Source of the DNA: Yersinia entomophaga
Lineage (GTDB): Bacteria > Pseudomonadota > Gammaproteobacteria > Enterobacterales > Enterobacteriaceae
Assembly: GCF_001656035.1 (NCBI RefSeq)
Contig: NZ_CP010029.1
Location: 3,284,732 to 3,345,148 of the forward strand
Reading direction: 5' to 3'
Length of the DNA: 60,417 nt
Shown piece by piece: positions 40,205 through 50,719 of this stretch. The position numbers and the translations under genes are program-made. The notes under the pieces are model-generated. The model ran no database searches. It was not told the DNA's origin and worked only from the letters and a program-made list of their open reading frames with translations. Numbering within the stretch: the stretch's first letter is position 1; every line of letters starts with the position of its first letter.

Positions 40205-41833
40205 ATGAGAAAACTACTCGTCATAATTTTCTGTTTGAACTTGTTTGCCGTAACCAAACAAGCCGCAGCAGAAGATGGAAAAACCGTAGATGTTGTATTA
40301 ATCGGCGGCGGTATCATGAGTGCAACGCTAGGCACCTATATTCAAGAGCTTGAGCCAACATGGTCAATCGATATGTTCGAGCGTTTGGATAGCGTAGCCA
40401 GCGAAAGCTCAAATGGCTGGAATAACGCCGGTACTGGCCACTCTGCATTAGCTGAAATGAACTACACGCCAGAAAAAGACGATGGTTCTATTGAAACAGC
40501 GAAAGCTATTGAGATTAATGAAGCTTTCCAGATTTCTCGTCAGTTCTGGGCCTATCAGGTAAAAAATAACGTCCTGCACGATCCCCGTTCATTTATTAAT
40601 AGCGTTCCGCATATGAGTTTTGTATGGGGTGACGATAACGTTAATTTCCTACGCAAACGCCACGCAGCCTTACAGCAAAGTACGTTATTCCACGGTATGG
40701 AATATTCTGAAGATGCTGAGCAAATTAAAAAATGGATACCTTTGGTAATGGAAGGGCGCGATCCTAAACAAAAGATCGCCGCTACCCGGATGCCAATTGG
40801 TACCGATGTAAACTTTGGTGAGATTACTCATCAGTTAGTTGATGCATTGTCGAAAAGCGATAATTTCTCCCTAAGTCTGGGTCATGAAGTTCGTGATATT
40901 AAACGTAATGCGGATAAGACCTGGAGTGTTACCGTTGCCGATCTAAAAAATGATGGCAAAGAACGTACGGTGAAGGCCAAATTCGTCTTTATTGGTGCCG
41001 GTGGCGCATCATTGCCATTACTGCAAAAGTCAGAAATTCCGGAAGCAGATAATTACGGCGGTTTCCCGGTGGGCGGCGAATTCCTGGTTACCGATAATCC
41101 GGAAATTGTGCAGCGTCATTTAGCCAAGGTATACGGCAAAGCGGCTGTTGGTTCGCCTCCAATGTCTGTCCCGCATTTAGATACCCGTATGCTGGATGGT
41201 AAACGCGTGCTGCTGTTTGGACCCTTTGCTACTTTCTCCAGTAAATTCCTGAAAAATGGTTCTCTGTGGGATTTATTCGGTACTATGACCTTCTCTAATA
41301 TCATGCCGATGACCCATGTAGGCATAGATAATTTCGACCTGGTTAAATACTTAATCAGCCAGGTAATGCTAAGTGATGAAGATCGTTTTGAAGCGCTGAA
41401 AGAATATTTCCCGGAAGCGAAGCAAGAAGATTGGAAACTGTGGATTGCCGGTCAACGCGTACAAATCATCAAAAAAGATGAAGAGAAAGGCGGCGTTCTG
41501 CGTCTGGGTACTGAAGTGGTCACCTCTCAGGATGGGACTATTGCCGCATTGCTGGGCGCATCACCGGGGGCTTCAACCGCTGCGCCAATTATGTTGCACC
41601 TGCTTGAAACCACCTTCAAAGATAAAGTGGCTTCTGAAGCGTGGCAGGCTAAATTAAAGCAAATTATTCCATCTTATGGCCAGAAATTGAATGGCAACGT
41701 GGAAATGACCAATGAAATTCTGGGCTATACCAGCACCGTATTGCAGTTGGATAATTTAGCGCCGCAGCCAGTGGTTGAAGCTGAAGTTAAAACCGAAATG
41801 AAACTGGAACCCGTGGCCGAAGCTGTCCACTGA
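40205..41833 (+). CDS. mqo: Malate:quinone oxidoreductase
   Basis: Mqo is an FAD enzyme that oxidises L-malate to oxaloacetate and passes electrons to quinone at the inner membrane. The 542 residues match E. coli Mqo (548): FAD dinucleotide motif [50 protein letters not shown] and [14 protein letters not shown]. An N-terminal signal-like stretch ([20 protein letters not shown]) is present, as in E. coli. It is monocistronic with its own terminator. Confidence 0.97.
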   Translation: MRKLLVIIFCLNLFAVTKQAAAEDGKTVDVVLIGGGIMSATLGTYIQELEPTWSIDMFERLDSVASESSNGWNNAGTGHSALAEMNYTPEKDDGSIETAKAIEINEAFQISRQFWAYQVKNNVLHDPRSFINSVPHMSFVWGDDNVNFLRKRHAALQQSTLFHGMEYSEDAEQIKKWIPLVMEGRDPKQKIAATRMPIGTDVNFGEITHQLVDALSKSDNFSLSLGHEVRDIKRNADKTWSVTVADLKNDGKERTVKAKFVFIGAGGASLPLLQKSEIPEADNYGGFPVGGEFLVTDNPEIVQRHLAKVYGKAAVGSPPMSVPHLDTRMLDGKRVLLFGPFATFSSKFLKNGSLWDLFGTMTFSNIMPMTHVGIDNFDLVKYLISQVMLSDEDRFEALKEYFPEAKQEDWKLWIAGQRVQIIKKDEEKGGVLRLGTEVVTSQDGTIAALLGASPGASTAAPIMLHLLETTFKDKVASEAWQAKLKQIIPSYGQKLNGNVEMTNEILGYTSTVLQLDNLAPQPVVEAEVKTEMKLEPVAEAVH

Positions 41834-41859
41834 TTGGTTTTAAACGTACCAATGATGCT

Positions 41860-41891
41860 AGCCGGAGAGCGATCGTTTCTCCGGCTTTTTT
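41860..41891 (+). terminator. mqo terminator
   Basis: A 9-bp stem (agccggaga / tctccggct) with a 9-base loop is followed by seven Ts, 26 bases past the mqo stop. Confidence 0.92.
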
Positions 41892-42075
41892 ATATCAAAA
41901 ATAGGCTGATTCTTTTCCTTTTCATGCTGATTGAGGCGAGTTTCCCTCAGATATTCTGCGGATTAAATTTACCCAAGGCTACACAAAGCATAAACTGCGG
42001 TAAGAAAAAAATTGCATTGTTACGCGGTAAAATAAAATAATACTCACCGGTCATCTATCAATAGAAAGGAATCTT

Positions 42076-42759
42076 ATGTCTGGTATTTTATTTAAAACTC
42101 TCTCGGTATTGTCCTTGAGTTTTCTCCCGCTGCAATCATTTGCGGATATTGCGGTAATCAAAAAAAACAATATCAAACCGGGCAATATAGAATATGCCAA
42201 GGTGCTGTACTCCGGCGATGTGACGGAAAATAAGACCGTAGAATTCATCTCTGTTCTCGATGAAATCAATGCTAATTACCCAAAACTGAAAAAAATCTAT
42301 GTCTACATCAATAGTTATGGTGGTGATATGGACAGTGGCTATATGGCTTATGAGGCGATTAAAAGCTCACCGGTCCCGGTTACTACGGTGAATTTATCTA
42401 TGGTCGGTTCCTCTGCAACCTTATTTTACTGCGCTGGTGCGGAACGTCTATCAATGAAAGGAGCTTCTTTCCTGCTGCACCCTGCCGCCGTGGCTAATGA
42501 AAACAGCAACTTCCTCAAGCCTGACGCACTAAAAAATATGCAAGAGGCGGTGAGTATATATAACAATATGTTCGATACGGTTTATAAAGAATGTACCACT
42601 TACACCGATGCTGAGCGGAAAAATATTCTTTATAGTGAAAATGGTCGCGCTTTGATCAATTCGGGCACCGCGATAGATAAAAAGATAGCTAACGGGCTTG
42701 CCAACGGATTTTCTGATGTTCAGATATCTTATTACATTACTGAAAAACCCAATCAGTAA
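42076..42759 (+). CDS. Exported ClpP-like serine protease-fold protein
   Basis: The 227 residues start with a Sec signal (MSGILFKTLSVLSLSFLPLQ, cleavage near SFA). The body has a ClpP/crotonase fold: IYVYINSYGGDMDSGYMAYE, then SMVGSSATLFYCAG with a likely nucleophile Ser112, and SFLLHP with His135, spaced much as in ClpP. Cytoplasmic ClpP needs ClpA/X unfoldases, which do not exist in the periplasm, so this protein probably acts alone or on small substrates. No partner gene is adjacent. aaggaatc precedes the ATG. Confidence 0.8.
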   Translation: MSGILFKTLSVLSLSFLPLQSFADIAVIKKNNIKPGNIEYAKVLYSGDVTENKTVEFISVLDEINANYPKLKKIYVYINSYGGDMDSGYMAYEAIKSSPVPVTTVNLSMVGSSATLFYCAGAERLSMKGASFLLHPAAVANENSNFLKPDALKNMQEAVSIYNNMFDTVYKECTTYTDAERKNILYSENGRALINSGTAIDKKIANGLANGFSDVQISYYITEKPNQ

Positions 42760-42779
42760 TAGTGCTTAAGGCTTCAATG

Positions 42780-42809
42780 ATAAAAGAGAGCGCTATAGCT
42801 CTCTTTTAT
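42780..42809 (+). terminator. Terminator after the ClpP-like gene
   Basis: A perfect 12-bp stem (ataaaagagagc / gctctcttttat) with a 6-base loop follows the stop by 20 bases. The descending arm supplies the T tract. Confidence 0.9.
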
Positions 42810-43256
42810 TTCCCTGCCGGGGTAGATTTGTCGCGAGAGTATTAGGGAAACGACCTCGATTTCAGCGTTGTATTATTTGGCTAATTCTCGTTGATAGCGT
42901 GGTACAGCATTCCCGACGCAATTTATAAACATAAAACCCGCCGATATCTGCACCAATGATATCCTCTAAGTATTGACTACTATATTCCAGCGCAGCCCCT
43001 GAACTCAGGCATAAATATCTTTCTCACTGCCAGTACTGGGGCGTTCCCCTGCCGAAGACCGTTTCTTAAATGCACTCTTAATGCATCCTCTTCGTTATAA
43101 AAAGAAGTGGCTACAGCCTGATAAGATAATAAGAGAACCAATCCCAATAATATATTTATTTTCTGAGATTTTCCCTCTGGAATATTATCCAAATATATAG
43201 GGTTTCTGCGTTCGGAATTTCTGGCCACTCCTTATTATCAGAGTGGCCTTTTGGCT
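42810..43256. other. Gene-free gap with a hairpin before lldD
   Basis: About 450 bases lie between the ClpP-like gene and the lldD stop. The only clear element is ggccactc (43223-43230) paired with gagtggcc (43241-43248), a perfect 8-bp stem. It is followed by tttt on the plus strand and lies 8 bases past lldD on the minus strand, so it may be the lldD terminator. A minus-strand frame at 42980-43228 begins inside this stem and is not accepted. Confidence 0.6.
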
Positions 43257-44399
43257 TTAAAGGGCGTTTTTAACTAAAGAACCTGCGCCGATTTCTGCAA
43301 TATTTCTCGCTCCGGTGAGCGTCATCGCTACGCGCATTTCTTTATCGAATAGCTCCAGCAAATTAGCGACACCGGCTTCACCGGCGGCAGCCAAAGCATA
43401 AACAAAAGCGCGGCCCAGCATCACGCTGTCAGCTCCCAGCGCAATCATTCGAACCACGTCCAGACCGCTGCGAATTCCCGAATCTGCGAATATTTTCAGA
43501 TCGCCTTTTACCGCGTCAGCAATGGCTGGCAGAGCATGGGCGGTAGAAAGTACGCCGTCCAACTGGCGGCCACCATGGTTGGAAACCACGATACCATCGG
43601 CACCAAATCGAACCGCGTCTTTGGCATCCTCCGCATCGAGAATACCTTTAATAATCATAGGGCCTTGCCAGAATTCTCGAATCCACTCCAGATCTTTCCA
43701 TGAAATTGAAGGATCGAAATTAGTCCCAATCCAGCCGATATAATCTTCCAGATTGGTCGGCGTACCGCGATAGGCCGATACGTTGCCCAAATCGTGCGGT
43801 TTGCCGCATATTCCGACGTCCCATGCCCATTGCGGATGAGTCATGGCCTGCAAAATACGGCGGGCTGCCGCATTTGGGCCGCTCATGCCGGAATGAGCAT
43901 CGCGGTACCGCGAGCCAGGAACCGGCATATCTACGGTAAATACTAGCGTTTTCACTCCGGCAGCTTTGGCTCGTTCAAGCGCATTCCGCATAAAACCACG
44001 GTCTTTTAAGACGTAAAGCTGGAACCACATAGGCCGATCTATAGCCGGTGCCACTTCTTCTATCGGGCAAACCGAAACGGTGGATAGGGTAAATGGGATC
44101 CCTTTTTTAGCCGCCGCTCGTGCCGCCTGCACTTCGCCACGGCGTGCATACATGCCGGTTAAACCAACCGGTGCCAAAACAACCGGCATTGACAAAGTTT
44201 CATCGAATAATCTGGTTTCCAGACTCAGCTCGGACATGTTTTTTAACACGCGCTGCCGCAGTGCAATACCGGCTAAATCTTCGGTATTACGCCTTAACGT
44301 ATGCTCCGCGTTGGCTCCACCGTCAATATAGTGGAACAGAAAAGGCGGAAGTTTAGCCTGTGCTGCGGCCCGGTAATCGGTTGAAGCGGAGATAATCAT
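43257..44399 (-). CDS. lldD: L-lactate dehydrogenase (quinone-linked, FMN)
   Basis: LldD oxidises L-lactate to pyruvate and feeds electrons to quinone; it is a peripheral inner-membrane flavoenzyme. The 380 residues follow E. coli Lld[69 protein letters not shown] with the catalytic His, and [14 protein letters not shown]. It is about 16 residues shorter at the C-terminus than E. coli. It lies 41 bases after lldP. Confidence 0.96.
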   Translation of the reverse strand: MIISASTDYRAAAQAKLPPFLFHYIDGGANAEHTLRRNTEDLAGIALRQRVLKNMSELSLETRLFDETLSMPVVLAPVGLTGMYARRGEVQAARAAAKKGIPFTLSTVSVCPIEEVAPAIDRPMWFQLYVLKDRGFMRNALERAKAAGVKTLVFTVDMPVPGSRYRDAHSGMSGPNAAARRILQAMTHPQWAWDVGICGKPHDLGNVSAYRGTPTNLEDYIGWIGTNFDPSISWKDLEWIREFWQGPMIIKGILDAEDAKDAVRFGADGIVVSNHGGRQLDGVLSTAHALPAIADAVKGDLKIFADSGIRSGLDVVRMIALGADSVMLGRAFVYALAAAGEAGVANLLELFDKEMRVAMTLTGARNIAEIGAGSLVKNAL

Positions 44400-44440
44400 G
44401 ATCTGTACCTTAGTTTGAAACGTTAACTTAATTTTTACTC

Positions 44441-46021
44441 TCAGGGAGCCAGAATCACTGCCATTCCTGCGGCTATCGCACCGTAAACCAGCATGGGCAG
44501 AAGCGTTTTTTTGATGATTTTCCCCTCGGCGTTACTGAGGCCTAAAATCGAACAAACGGCGATAATATTGTTCAGGCACACCATATTACCCATGGCTCCA
44601 CCTACGGATTGTAGTGCCAGGGTTAGATTGACATTCAGCCCGCTGCTCAGCGCTATGGATTGCTGAATCCCGCCGAAAGTCAGGTTAGACACGGTGTTCG
44701 AACCGGAGAAAAACGAACCTAACGCCCCAAGGAATGAAGAGAACATGAGCCAACTCTCGCCGGTAATAGCTGCTAACTCTTTACCAATTAAAATGACGGG
44801 AGCGTTGTCACCGCCCAGCATCATCATATTGACCATTACCAGCGCACCGAAGAGGGCAATAAACGGTTTGGATATCCGTGATGCGGTTTCGCTAAACATA
44901 TGTTTAACCTGTGTGCCGCTCAGCCTAAATAGCGGAATACACAGCAGAACCACTAACAGGAAAGGTATCAGCGCCGGGACATACAGGGTTTTGTAACCCG
45001 CAGCTGCAGAGGTTCCCAGCACTTGTTGTAAGTTGATAATCAATGCCTTACTGATGCTTAGCTCACCTAGCCAGCCTAAGCTGCCTTGCCATAGCGTAGC
45101 CGTATTATTGAGTAACGCTTTTAGCCCTAGCTGATGAATGCGGGTGACAATCAAAATGGCAATGAGTAGCAAGGTCGGTGTCATGGCTTTGATCACCTGC
45201 AAGAAAGGAACTGCCGTTGCCGTATCTTTTCTATCCGTTCGGGTTAGCCCGATTCCCATACGTGCCAACAATACTGAAAGCGCTAGACCAATAGCTCCGC
45301 CTATCAATGCGGGGAATTCATAGTTAACTTGCGCTAGCAGTAGGTAGGGAAGAGTGCAGCTCAATACGCTGAGATAGATGAAAATCAGGTTGCCGCGAAT
45401 TTGCTGCCAAGAAACGATAAAACGTAATGCCAGCAATGGGATGACAAAAGCGGCGACAAAATGAATCAGTGCGGTTTGACGGCCGATTTCCAGCAGGCTT
45501 TCATCGGAAAGACCGAGGTTAGCGAAGCCGAACCAGGTAGGCGTGCCGACGGCACCGAATGATACCGGCACCGAGTTCATAATCAGCGTCAATAAGGCTA
45601 CGCGTAGAGGGTTGAATCCCAGCCCAACCAGTATTGGTGCCGCGATGGCAGCCGGTGTGCCAAATCCGCTGGCACCTTCAATCATGAATGCAAATGCCCA
45701 GCCGATAATCATCAGCTGAGCAACTGGGTTAGGGCTGATATTTTCCAGCCAGTTACGTACCACGTTTTCTGCGCCGCTAACCTGCATCAGCTTATTCAAC
45801 AAAATTGCGCCAGCAATAATGGTGATAGGGGTAAATACGGAAACTAGCGCGGTAATAATATTGGCGTGCAGCAACAGCGGCGCGCTGTTGAACCAGAATA
45901 ATTGCACGCAATAAACCACGACGGCGGTCAGTGGCAGAGCGATATAGGATGGGATTCCGTTACGCCTGGTCATCATCCAAATCAACAGAACGATTGGAGA
46001 AATACTAAAAAAAAGGGACAT
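44441..46021 (-). CDS. lldP: L-lactate permease
   Basis: LldP imports L-lactate (and glycolate) with protons. The 526 residues form about 12 helices with LctP family signatures [37 protein letters not shown] and [18 protein letters not shown]. gaggatgat precedes the ATG. lldD follows directly on the same strand, so import and oxidation are co-expressed. The regulator gene lldR, which lies between the two in E. coli, is missing. Confidence 0.95.
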   Translation of the reverse strand: MSLFFSISPIVLLIWMMTRRNGIPSYIALPLTAVVVYCVQLFWFNSAPLLLHANIITALVSVFTPITIIAGAILLNKLMQVSGAENVVRNWLENISPNPVAQLMIIGWAFAFMIEGASGFGTPAAIAAPILVGLGFNPLRVALLTLIMNSVPVSFGAVGTPTWFGFANLGLSDESLLEIGRQTALIHFVAAFVIPLLALRFIVSWQQIRGNLIFIYLSVLSCTLPYLLLAQVNYEFPALIGGAIGLALSVLLARMGIGLTRTDRKDTATAVPFLQVIKAMTPTLLLIAILIVTRIHQLGLKALLNNTATLWQGSLGWLGELSISKALIINLQQVLGTSAAAGYKTLYVPALIPFLLVVLLCIPLFRLSGTQVKHMFSETASRISKPFIALFGALVMVNMMMLGGDNAPVILIGKELAAITGESWLMFSSFLGALGSFFSGSNTVSNLTFGGIQQSIALSSGLNVNLTLALQSVGGAMGNMVCLNNIIAVCSILGLSNAEGKIIKKTLLPMLVYGAIAAGMAVILAP

Positions 46022-46274
46022 ATCATCCTCAGGGTTATTATTTTTTTAGATGGATAGAGATGTAGCCAAAAGGTTAATTAGCTAAACATTATTATTCTAA
46101 TCGCAACCTTTGCAGATGTACTACGCTGCATTTTCGCAACAATTAATTAGTGTGAAATTTAGGCATAATTCAACAATCCATTCAGGAAATTTATTTTCAA
46201 ATAACTTTTAATAATCAGATTGTTAGATTGTTTGTTTTGTGTGAGGAATGTGTTGGTTCACATTAATTAGGCAG

Positions 46275-46311
46275 GATTAGGCCATAGACTATATCCAAAA
46301 ATGGCCTAATC
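46275..46311. repeat. 10-bp inverted repeat between the LysR gene and lldP
   Basis: gattaggcca (46275-46284) and tggcctaatc (46302-46311) are perfect complements with a 17-base spacer in the 335-base gap. It lies 46 bases past the LysR stop and about 255 bases upstream of lldP. With no T run it may be an operator rather than a terminator. The rest of the gap is AT-rich and gene-free. Confidence 0.55.
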
Positions 46312-46356
46312 ATCGGGGGGAATCTAGCGGGAAAATGGGGTAATCAGATGATATTT

Positions 46357-47277
46357 TCAAAAATAGTGGCTGATATTCTTATAGGAAGTAATGATATGCT
46401 CGATGAGCAGGCGGGTTTTCAACGGTAAATTACGGGTATAAGGATAAACTGCATAAACGCCCAAAACTTTACCGCAGTGGCCAGCCAGAATTTCGATCAA
46501 TTTTCCGTCCTGAATATCTTCATACACCATACAACGCGGCACCATAGCAATGCCGTGACCGCTGATAACGGCTTTTCGAATGGCTCTGGCATTATTTACT
46601 GACAGATTTCCATTCACCTGCATTTCATAGATTTCGCTGCTACCGGGTTGTTTCATTAACCAGTTGGCTGTACCACTTTCCTGATAGGTGTAAGTCAGAC
46701 AATTATGATTAAGCAATTCCTTCGCCGAACGAGGTTCTGGATGCAGCTCCAAATAACCGGGTGAACAGACAATGACCCAGCGAGAATCGAGAATAGGACG
46801 CGCAATCAGGCTGGAGTCAGGCATGGTGCCGGTGCGAATAGCCAGATCGATACCTTCGTTGACCAGATCGACAAAGCGGTTTTCCAGCCGCATTTCAATC
46901 TTCAAATTAGGATGTTGGCTACAAAACTCGGCCACGCATTCGCTCAGCAGTAATTCTCCAGAAATAGTGGGTACTGACATACGAATAACGCCAGCTAACT
47001 CATCACTTTTTTCACTGACCGCATACAAAGCATCCTGAATTTTGGTGCTGATTTCGCGTGCATGGCGATACAACACCTGACCATTTTCGGTAAGTCGCAG
47101 GCTGCGCGTGGTGCGATAAAGCAGGCGGGCACCTAAAGATTTCTCCAGACGGCCGATACGTTTACTGACCACGGAACTGGTGATACCGGCGGCTTCGGCT
47201 GCTTTACTAAACGAACCGCAATCGACAATTAATACAAAAAGAATCAGATCGTTGGCATATTCGTGAGTGGGTAACAT
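46357..47277 (-). CDS. LysR-family regulator upstream of lldP-lldD
   Basis: The 306 residues have a LysR winged helix (SFSKAAEAAGITSSVVSKRI, then GRLEKSLGARLL) and an effector domain of the CrgA type (about 95-295). It is co-oriented with and just upstream of lldPD, and lldR (GntR family) is absent. It is therefore a candidate lactate-operon regulator, inferred from position only. The gap upstream (47278-47588) holds no gene and should carry its promoter. Confidence 0.88.
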   Translation of the reverse strand: MLPTHEYANDLILFVLIVDCGSFSKAAEAAGITSSVVSKRIGRLEKSLGARLLYRTTRSLRLTENGQVLYRHAREISTKIQDALYAVSEKSDELAGVIRMSVPTISGELLLSECVAEFCSQHPNLKIEMRLENRFVDLVNEGIDLAIRTGTMPDSSLIARPILDSRWVIVCSPGYLELHPEPRSAKELLNHNCLTYTYQESGTANWLMKQPGSSEIYEMQVNGNLSVNNARAIRKAVISGHGIAMVPRCMVYEDIQDGKLIEILAGHCGKVLGVYAVYPYTRNLPLKTRLLIEHIITSYKNISHYF

Positions 47278-47588
47278 AGCGTCCTATTCTTCTGTGGCTC
47301 CACTGATTGACACAGTGTAAGACCTCTTGGTCAGGAAGCAATATGCATTGGTTATTTGGTTGAGGTGATAGGTAAAGCCTGTGGTGTTCAATATCTGTAT
47401 GATTTTATTAAACCAGGTGTGTAAGAAAAATAATGGTAATAATCTTTTAAATTACATTCAACAAACTTAGGCTGGTCATAGTAATTACATCGCTATTTTT
47501 TATTTCTTAACCGAAAGCATATAAGCCATAATTTAACTTTACTCGCTTTAAATATCATATTAACTTACTCCACCTATGATGTTAATCA

Positions 47589-48016
47589 TTAGGATAATTT
47601 CCATGTGAGAATTAAAAAATCATATCTGTAATGAGCATTTCCATCTTCAAGCAGTTTTCTCGTGAGAAAACAAGCATATCTCTGGTTGAGTTCTTGGTTA
47701 TATCCTTTGTAATAACAGGAGTGAGGCTGTATTTTTTTCGTGTTATCGGAAAATAATAAAGCATCGAGAAAATTTTTCTGTTGGATTTCTTTCACAATCA
47801 GATCTTTATTGATGTCATCATGTTTTAATCCAGTCGTCTTTTTCATATCATGAATAAAGGTTCTAGCACTGTCATCAGCAACATTAATTGTCTGGCGGCC
47901 TGAAGCCGTAATTCCAGATAGCTGTAACCCCCCCAAGGGCCAAATTTAGCGATATAGGTAATCTTCTTGTTCAATCTGGCCAGTCTGGCGGTGGGATCAT
48001 CGGCTGGTCGATATTT
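47589..48016 (-). pseudogene. Decayed gene fragment broken at a run of seven Gs
   Basis: One minus-strand frame (47589-47936) reads 114 residues of protein-like sequence (for example INVADDSARTFIHDMKKTTG) but begins only at a TTG inside a G7 tract. Immediately upstream another frame reads RPADDPTARLARLNKKITYI then AKFGPWGG up to the same tract. Adding one G would join the two into one protein. Further upstream stops appear (47,990-48,034). I do not recognise the family. This looks like the damaged C-terminal part of a larger gene. Confidence 0.55.
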
Positions 48017-48278
48017 TTATACCTTATTGATTTATGGCTTATATAGAATAGAACCGCATGACCTCCGATAAATCGGGATAATTGAGACCTATCACTAATA
48101 TTATCTGATGGCGAACACCGCGTAGCGAACAGAGAGGAGGGGACTAAATTCTGTTTTTGGCGAAAATAAGCGTCAAATGATACTTTTTTCGCCGGGTTTT
48201 GGGTTGTCTGAATTGTATTAAAACTGCCGTCACAGCCGTGACTATCGCCGGACAGTGGAATAAAAACGTTCCCGCTGC
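48017..48278. other. Gene-free segment downstream of the acp gene
   Basis: About 260 bases without an accepted gene follow the island operon. They contain a small perfect hairpin (gtcac / gtgac near 48229-48242). Short open stretches occur on the minus strand but no start, ribosome site or family match. No clear operon terminator is seen. Confidence 0.5.
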
Positions 48279-48560
48279 CTAAACATCGAGTGATCTACTG
48301 TCTGTATTATTCAATTCTGACTCGGAAATAATATATTGGATTAGCTGATGTAAATTAGTTATTTTCTGAGATGTCAATAACTCGGGTTTTAACTCAATAT
48401 TATAATCTTTTTGTATATTGAATTGAAACTCTACAAAATCGAGGCTATCAAAGCCAAGTTGCCTGAAATCAGCATTCGGAGTAATTTGATCTTCCTCCAG
48501 ATCTTTCATGGTAAGAATCCAATCTTTCATCGTTTCAAAAACCTGATTTTCATTAAACAT
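48279..48560 (-). CDS. Acyl carrier protein of the RHS island
   Basis: The 93-residue acidic helical protein has the 4'-phosphopantetheine attachment motif GFDSLDFVEF with Ser39. A family of dedicated ACPs carries growing acyl chains as thioesters. It is only distantly like housekeeping AcpP (the usual DSLDTVELVM region is changed to DSLDFVEFQF). It is 36 bases after the dehydratase gene and ends the operon. aaaggac-type sequence precedes the start. Confidence 0.9.
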   Translation of the reverse strand: MFNENQVFETMKDWILTMKDLEEDQITPNADFRQLGFDSLDFVEFQFNIQKDYNIELKPELLTSQKITNLHQLIQYIISESELNNTDSRSLDV

Positions 48561-48596
48561 AGCTTGTCCTTTTAATGGTTTATAATTTAAGTGTTA

Positions 48597-49394
48597 TTAT
48601 TTAGACTGAATTTGAATTCCTATATCTGACTGCATAACAAATTGTCCATTGATAATGACTTTAAGTTGAAATAAAGAAGAAATAATATTTTGAGAAGAGC
48701 TAATCATAATCGGTTGACATAATCTAAATCGAATGTTGAGAGAGGAATCCAGGCCTGATATTTTCACTTTAAAGAAGTCGGGTGCAACCAAAACCCTATG
48801 GGTGGTTTGTAATACTCTCAGTTCAGCGAATAGATCGCTTTGCTGCTTTATTTGTGGGTTATTAAGTAAATGGCAAATGTTAACAAACAGAAATTCACTC
48901 TGCGAAAAACGAGTGAAAACAAGAGAGTCCATAAAAAGCCACGCAGAGTCGAAATAGGGGTATGTGGTTTCGAATAATGCTTTTTTCTCCTCATATAGCG
49001 AGTGTTCAATGAGAACATCTTCTGGGGAATATTCTGTGATTTTCTCCATGGGATGCGTTTTATACCGGCTGCCCGTAATAGCTTCACAAGATCTATCTTC
49101 AGAGAATAAGAGAAAGTAATCACGCTGATTTTTCTTTTTTATTGCCAATTCATAATGAAGTTTTTGTAATACCGGTGAACGGAATAAAGTTTTTATCGCA
49201 ACCCAATCTTGGTTCGGTTGTATATCATCTAGACTTAAACGATGTTGGATATGCATTAAAGCTAACATTCCATGGGCGACAATATTCGCAGAACCCATTG
49301 CCTGAGCGTGAGATAAGCTAAAGTGAATAGGATTATAGTCACCTGAATAATCGGCCCAGTCTGCAATAGCTTGTTCATCGAAGTAGAGCTTCAT
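48597..49394 (-). CDS. MaoC-like hydratase/dehydratase of the RHS island
   Basis: The 265 residues begin MKLYFDEQAIADWADYSGDY and contain the R-hydratase motif DYNPIHFSLSHA with catalytic Asp19 and His24, then ANIVAHGMLALMHIQ. One hotdog domain is clear (about 5-120); the rest may be a second, divergent hotdog. Such enzymes dehydrate 3-hydroxyacyl thioesters. The ATG lies one base past the ketosynthase stop, so the pair is translationally coupled; the six-codon-earlier start is less likely. Confidence 0.85.
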   Translation of the reverse strand: MKLYFDEQAIADWADYSGDYNPIHFSLSHAQAMGSANIVAHGMLALMHIQHRLSLDDIQPNQDWVAIKTLFRSPVLQKLHYELAIKKKNQRDYFLLFSEDRSCEAITGSRYKTHPMEKITEYSPEDVLIEHSLYEEKKALFETTYPYFDSAWLFMDSLVFTRFSQSEFLFVNICHLLNNPQIKQQSDLFAELRVLQTTHRVLVAPDFFKVKISGLDSSLNIRFRLCQPIMISSSQNIISSLFQLKVIINGQFVMQSDIGIQIQSK

Positions 49395-49395
49395 A

Positions 49396-50646
49396 TCAAC
49401 GGAACCTCTCAATGACTAGCACGGCATTGGCCCCGCCAAAACCGAAACTTAGGTTTAGTGTTGTATCCACGGGACTGTTCTTTTTATGCGTCAGCGGTAA
49501 GTAATTCAGATCGCATAAGGGATCGGGCTCGATTAAATTGACTGTGGCTGGCAATATCTCGGTTTCAATCGCTTTCAGGCAGATAATTGACTCAAAGCTA
49601 CCTGCGGCTGAAATCAAATGGCCTGAGTAACCTTTCGTACTGGAAATAGGGATATCGTAAGCGGCCTGTTTAAATACGGCTTTAATCGTATTGGATTCAT
49701 TGAGGTCATTTAGCTGTGTTGAGGTTCCGTGGGCATTAATATAGTTAATCTCGGTTGGCGATCGACCAGCTTGCTGTAATGCAAATAACATTGAATCAAT
49801 TCGTGCTTGCATGTCTGTAGCCGGGGAGGTGTAATCCGTGGCATCGGAAAAATTGCCGTAACCCGTAATTTCGCCGAGAATTTTAGCCCCACGGTTTTGA
49901 GCATGTTCCAATTCTTCCAGGCAAAGCACTGCTGCCCCTTCGGCCAGTACAAAACCCGAACGACGACGATCAAATGGGCAGCAGGCACGACGAATATCGC
50001 TCTGCTCTCTGCTAAGCGCATTCAGTGCATCAATATTCCAAATATTTGTTTCATGACGTAATGTTTCTGAACCGCCAGCGAGCATCATTTGAGCGCGTCC
50101 CTGGCGGATTGCTTCATAGGCTTCGCCTATTGCAATAGAACCAGTGGCGCAGGCTGCACTTATCGTATTTTGATAACCCCGCATATTCCACATTAACGTA
50201 CAGGCCGCGGTGGCAATACTGGGCATTGAGATCAGCGTGCCTAATGGATTACCAAAGCCCGTATCACGATAACTATCGCGTAGAATATATGCTTCATCTA
50301 ACCCGCCCCAACCGGTGCCAATGATGGCTCCGCATTCGCGAGCCGCGTAGTATTCGGCTATGGCTTCAGGTTGTTTAAACGCCATAAGAATTGCTTCATA
50401 GGCTGCAACCAATGCATTTTTGGCAAAAACAGGCAGTGCGCGGGAAATACGTTTAGGAATAAAACCATAGCGTTCATTATATTCAGGTAAAAATGCAAAG
50501 AATTTAGCTTTAATTAACGGATTCTTAAATGCGTAGGGTTTATAGCCTAAATTCCCGTTCATAATAGATGACCATACGGTTGCGCTATTTTCCCCCAAAG
50601 AAGTTAAAGCCCCATAACCGGTTACCACTACTCTCCTTTTGTTCAT
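49396..50646 (-). CDS. FabF-type beta-ketoacyl-ACP synthase of the RHS island
   Basis: The 416-residue thiolase-fold enzyme has the full ketosynthase triad: SAACATGSIAIGEA (Cys166), NAHGTSTQLND (His306) and STKGYSGHLISAAG (Lys338, His343). It should extend acyl chains by decarboxylative condensation with malonyl-ACP. The sequence is well away from housekeeping FabF, and the gene is outside the fab cluster. agaggt precedes the ATG. It is 73 bases after the 321-residue gene and followed directly by the dehydratase. Confidence 0.92.
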   Translation of the reverse strand: MNKRRVVVTGYGALTSLGENSATVWSSIMNGNLGYKPYAFKNPLIKAKFFAFLPEYNERYGFIPKRISRALPVFAKNALVAAYEAILMAFKQPEAIAEYYAARECGAIIGTGWGGLDEAYILRDSYRDTGFGNPLGTLISMPSIATAACTLMWNMRGYQNTISAACATGSIAIGEAYEAIRQGRAQMMLAGGSETLRHETNIWNIDALNALSREQSDIRRACCPFDRRRSGFVLAEGAAVLCLEELEHAQNRGAKILGEITGYGNFSDATDYTSPATDMQARIDSMLFALQQAGRSPTEINYINAHGTSTQLNDLNESNTIKAVFKQAAYDIPISSTKGYSGHLISAAGSFESIICLKAIETEILPATVNLIEPDPLCDLNYLPLTHKKNSPVDTTLNLSFGFGGANAVLVIERFR

Positions 50647-50719
50647 GCCAATACCTCTAATTAATATATTAGGCGGAAATGGATATATGCCTTGAAATAA
50701 TCAAGGCATAAAATAACCA

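Noticed and set aside
42980..43228. 82-codon minus-strand frame after lldD
   Set aside because: It begins with a GTG inside the hairpin that follows lldD, has no ribosome site and resembles no family.
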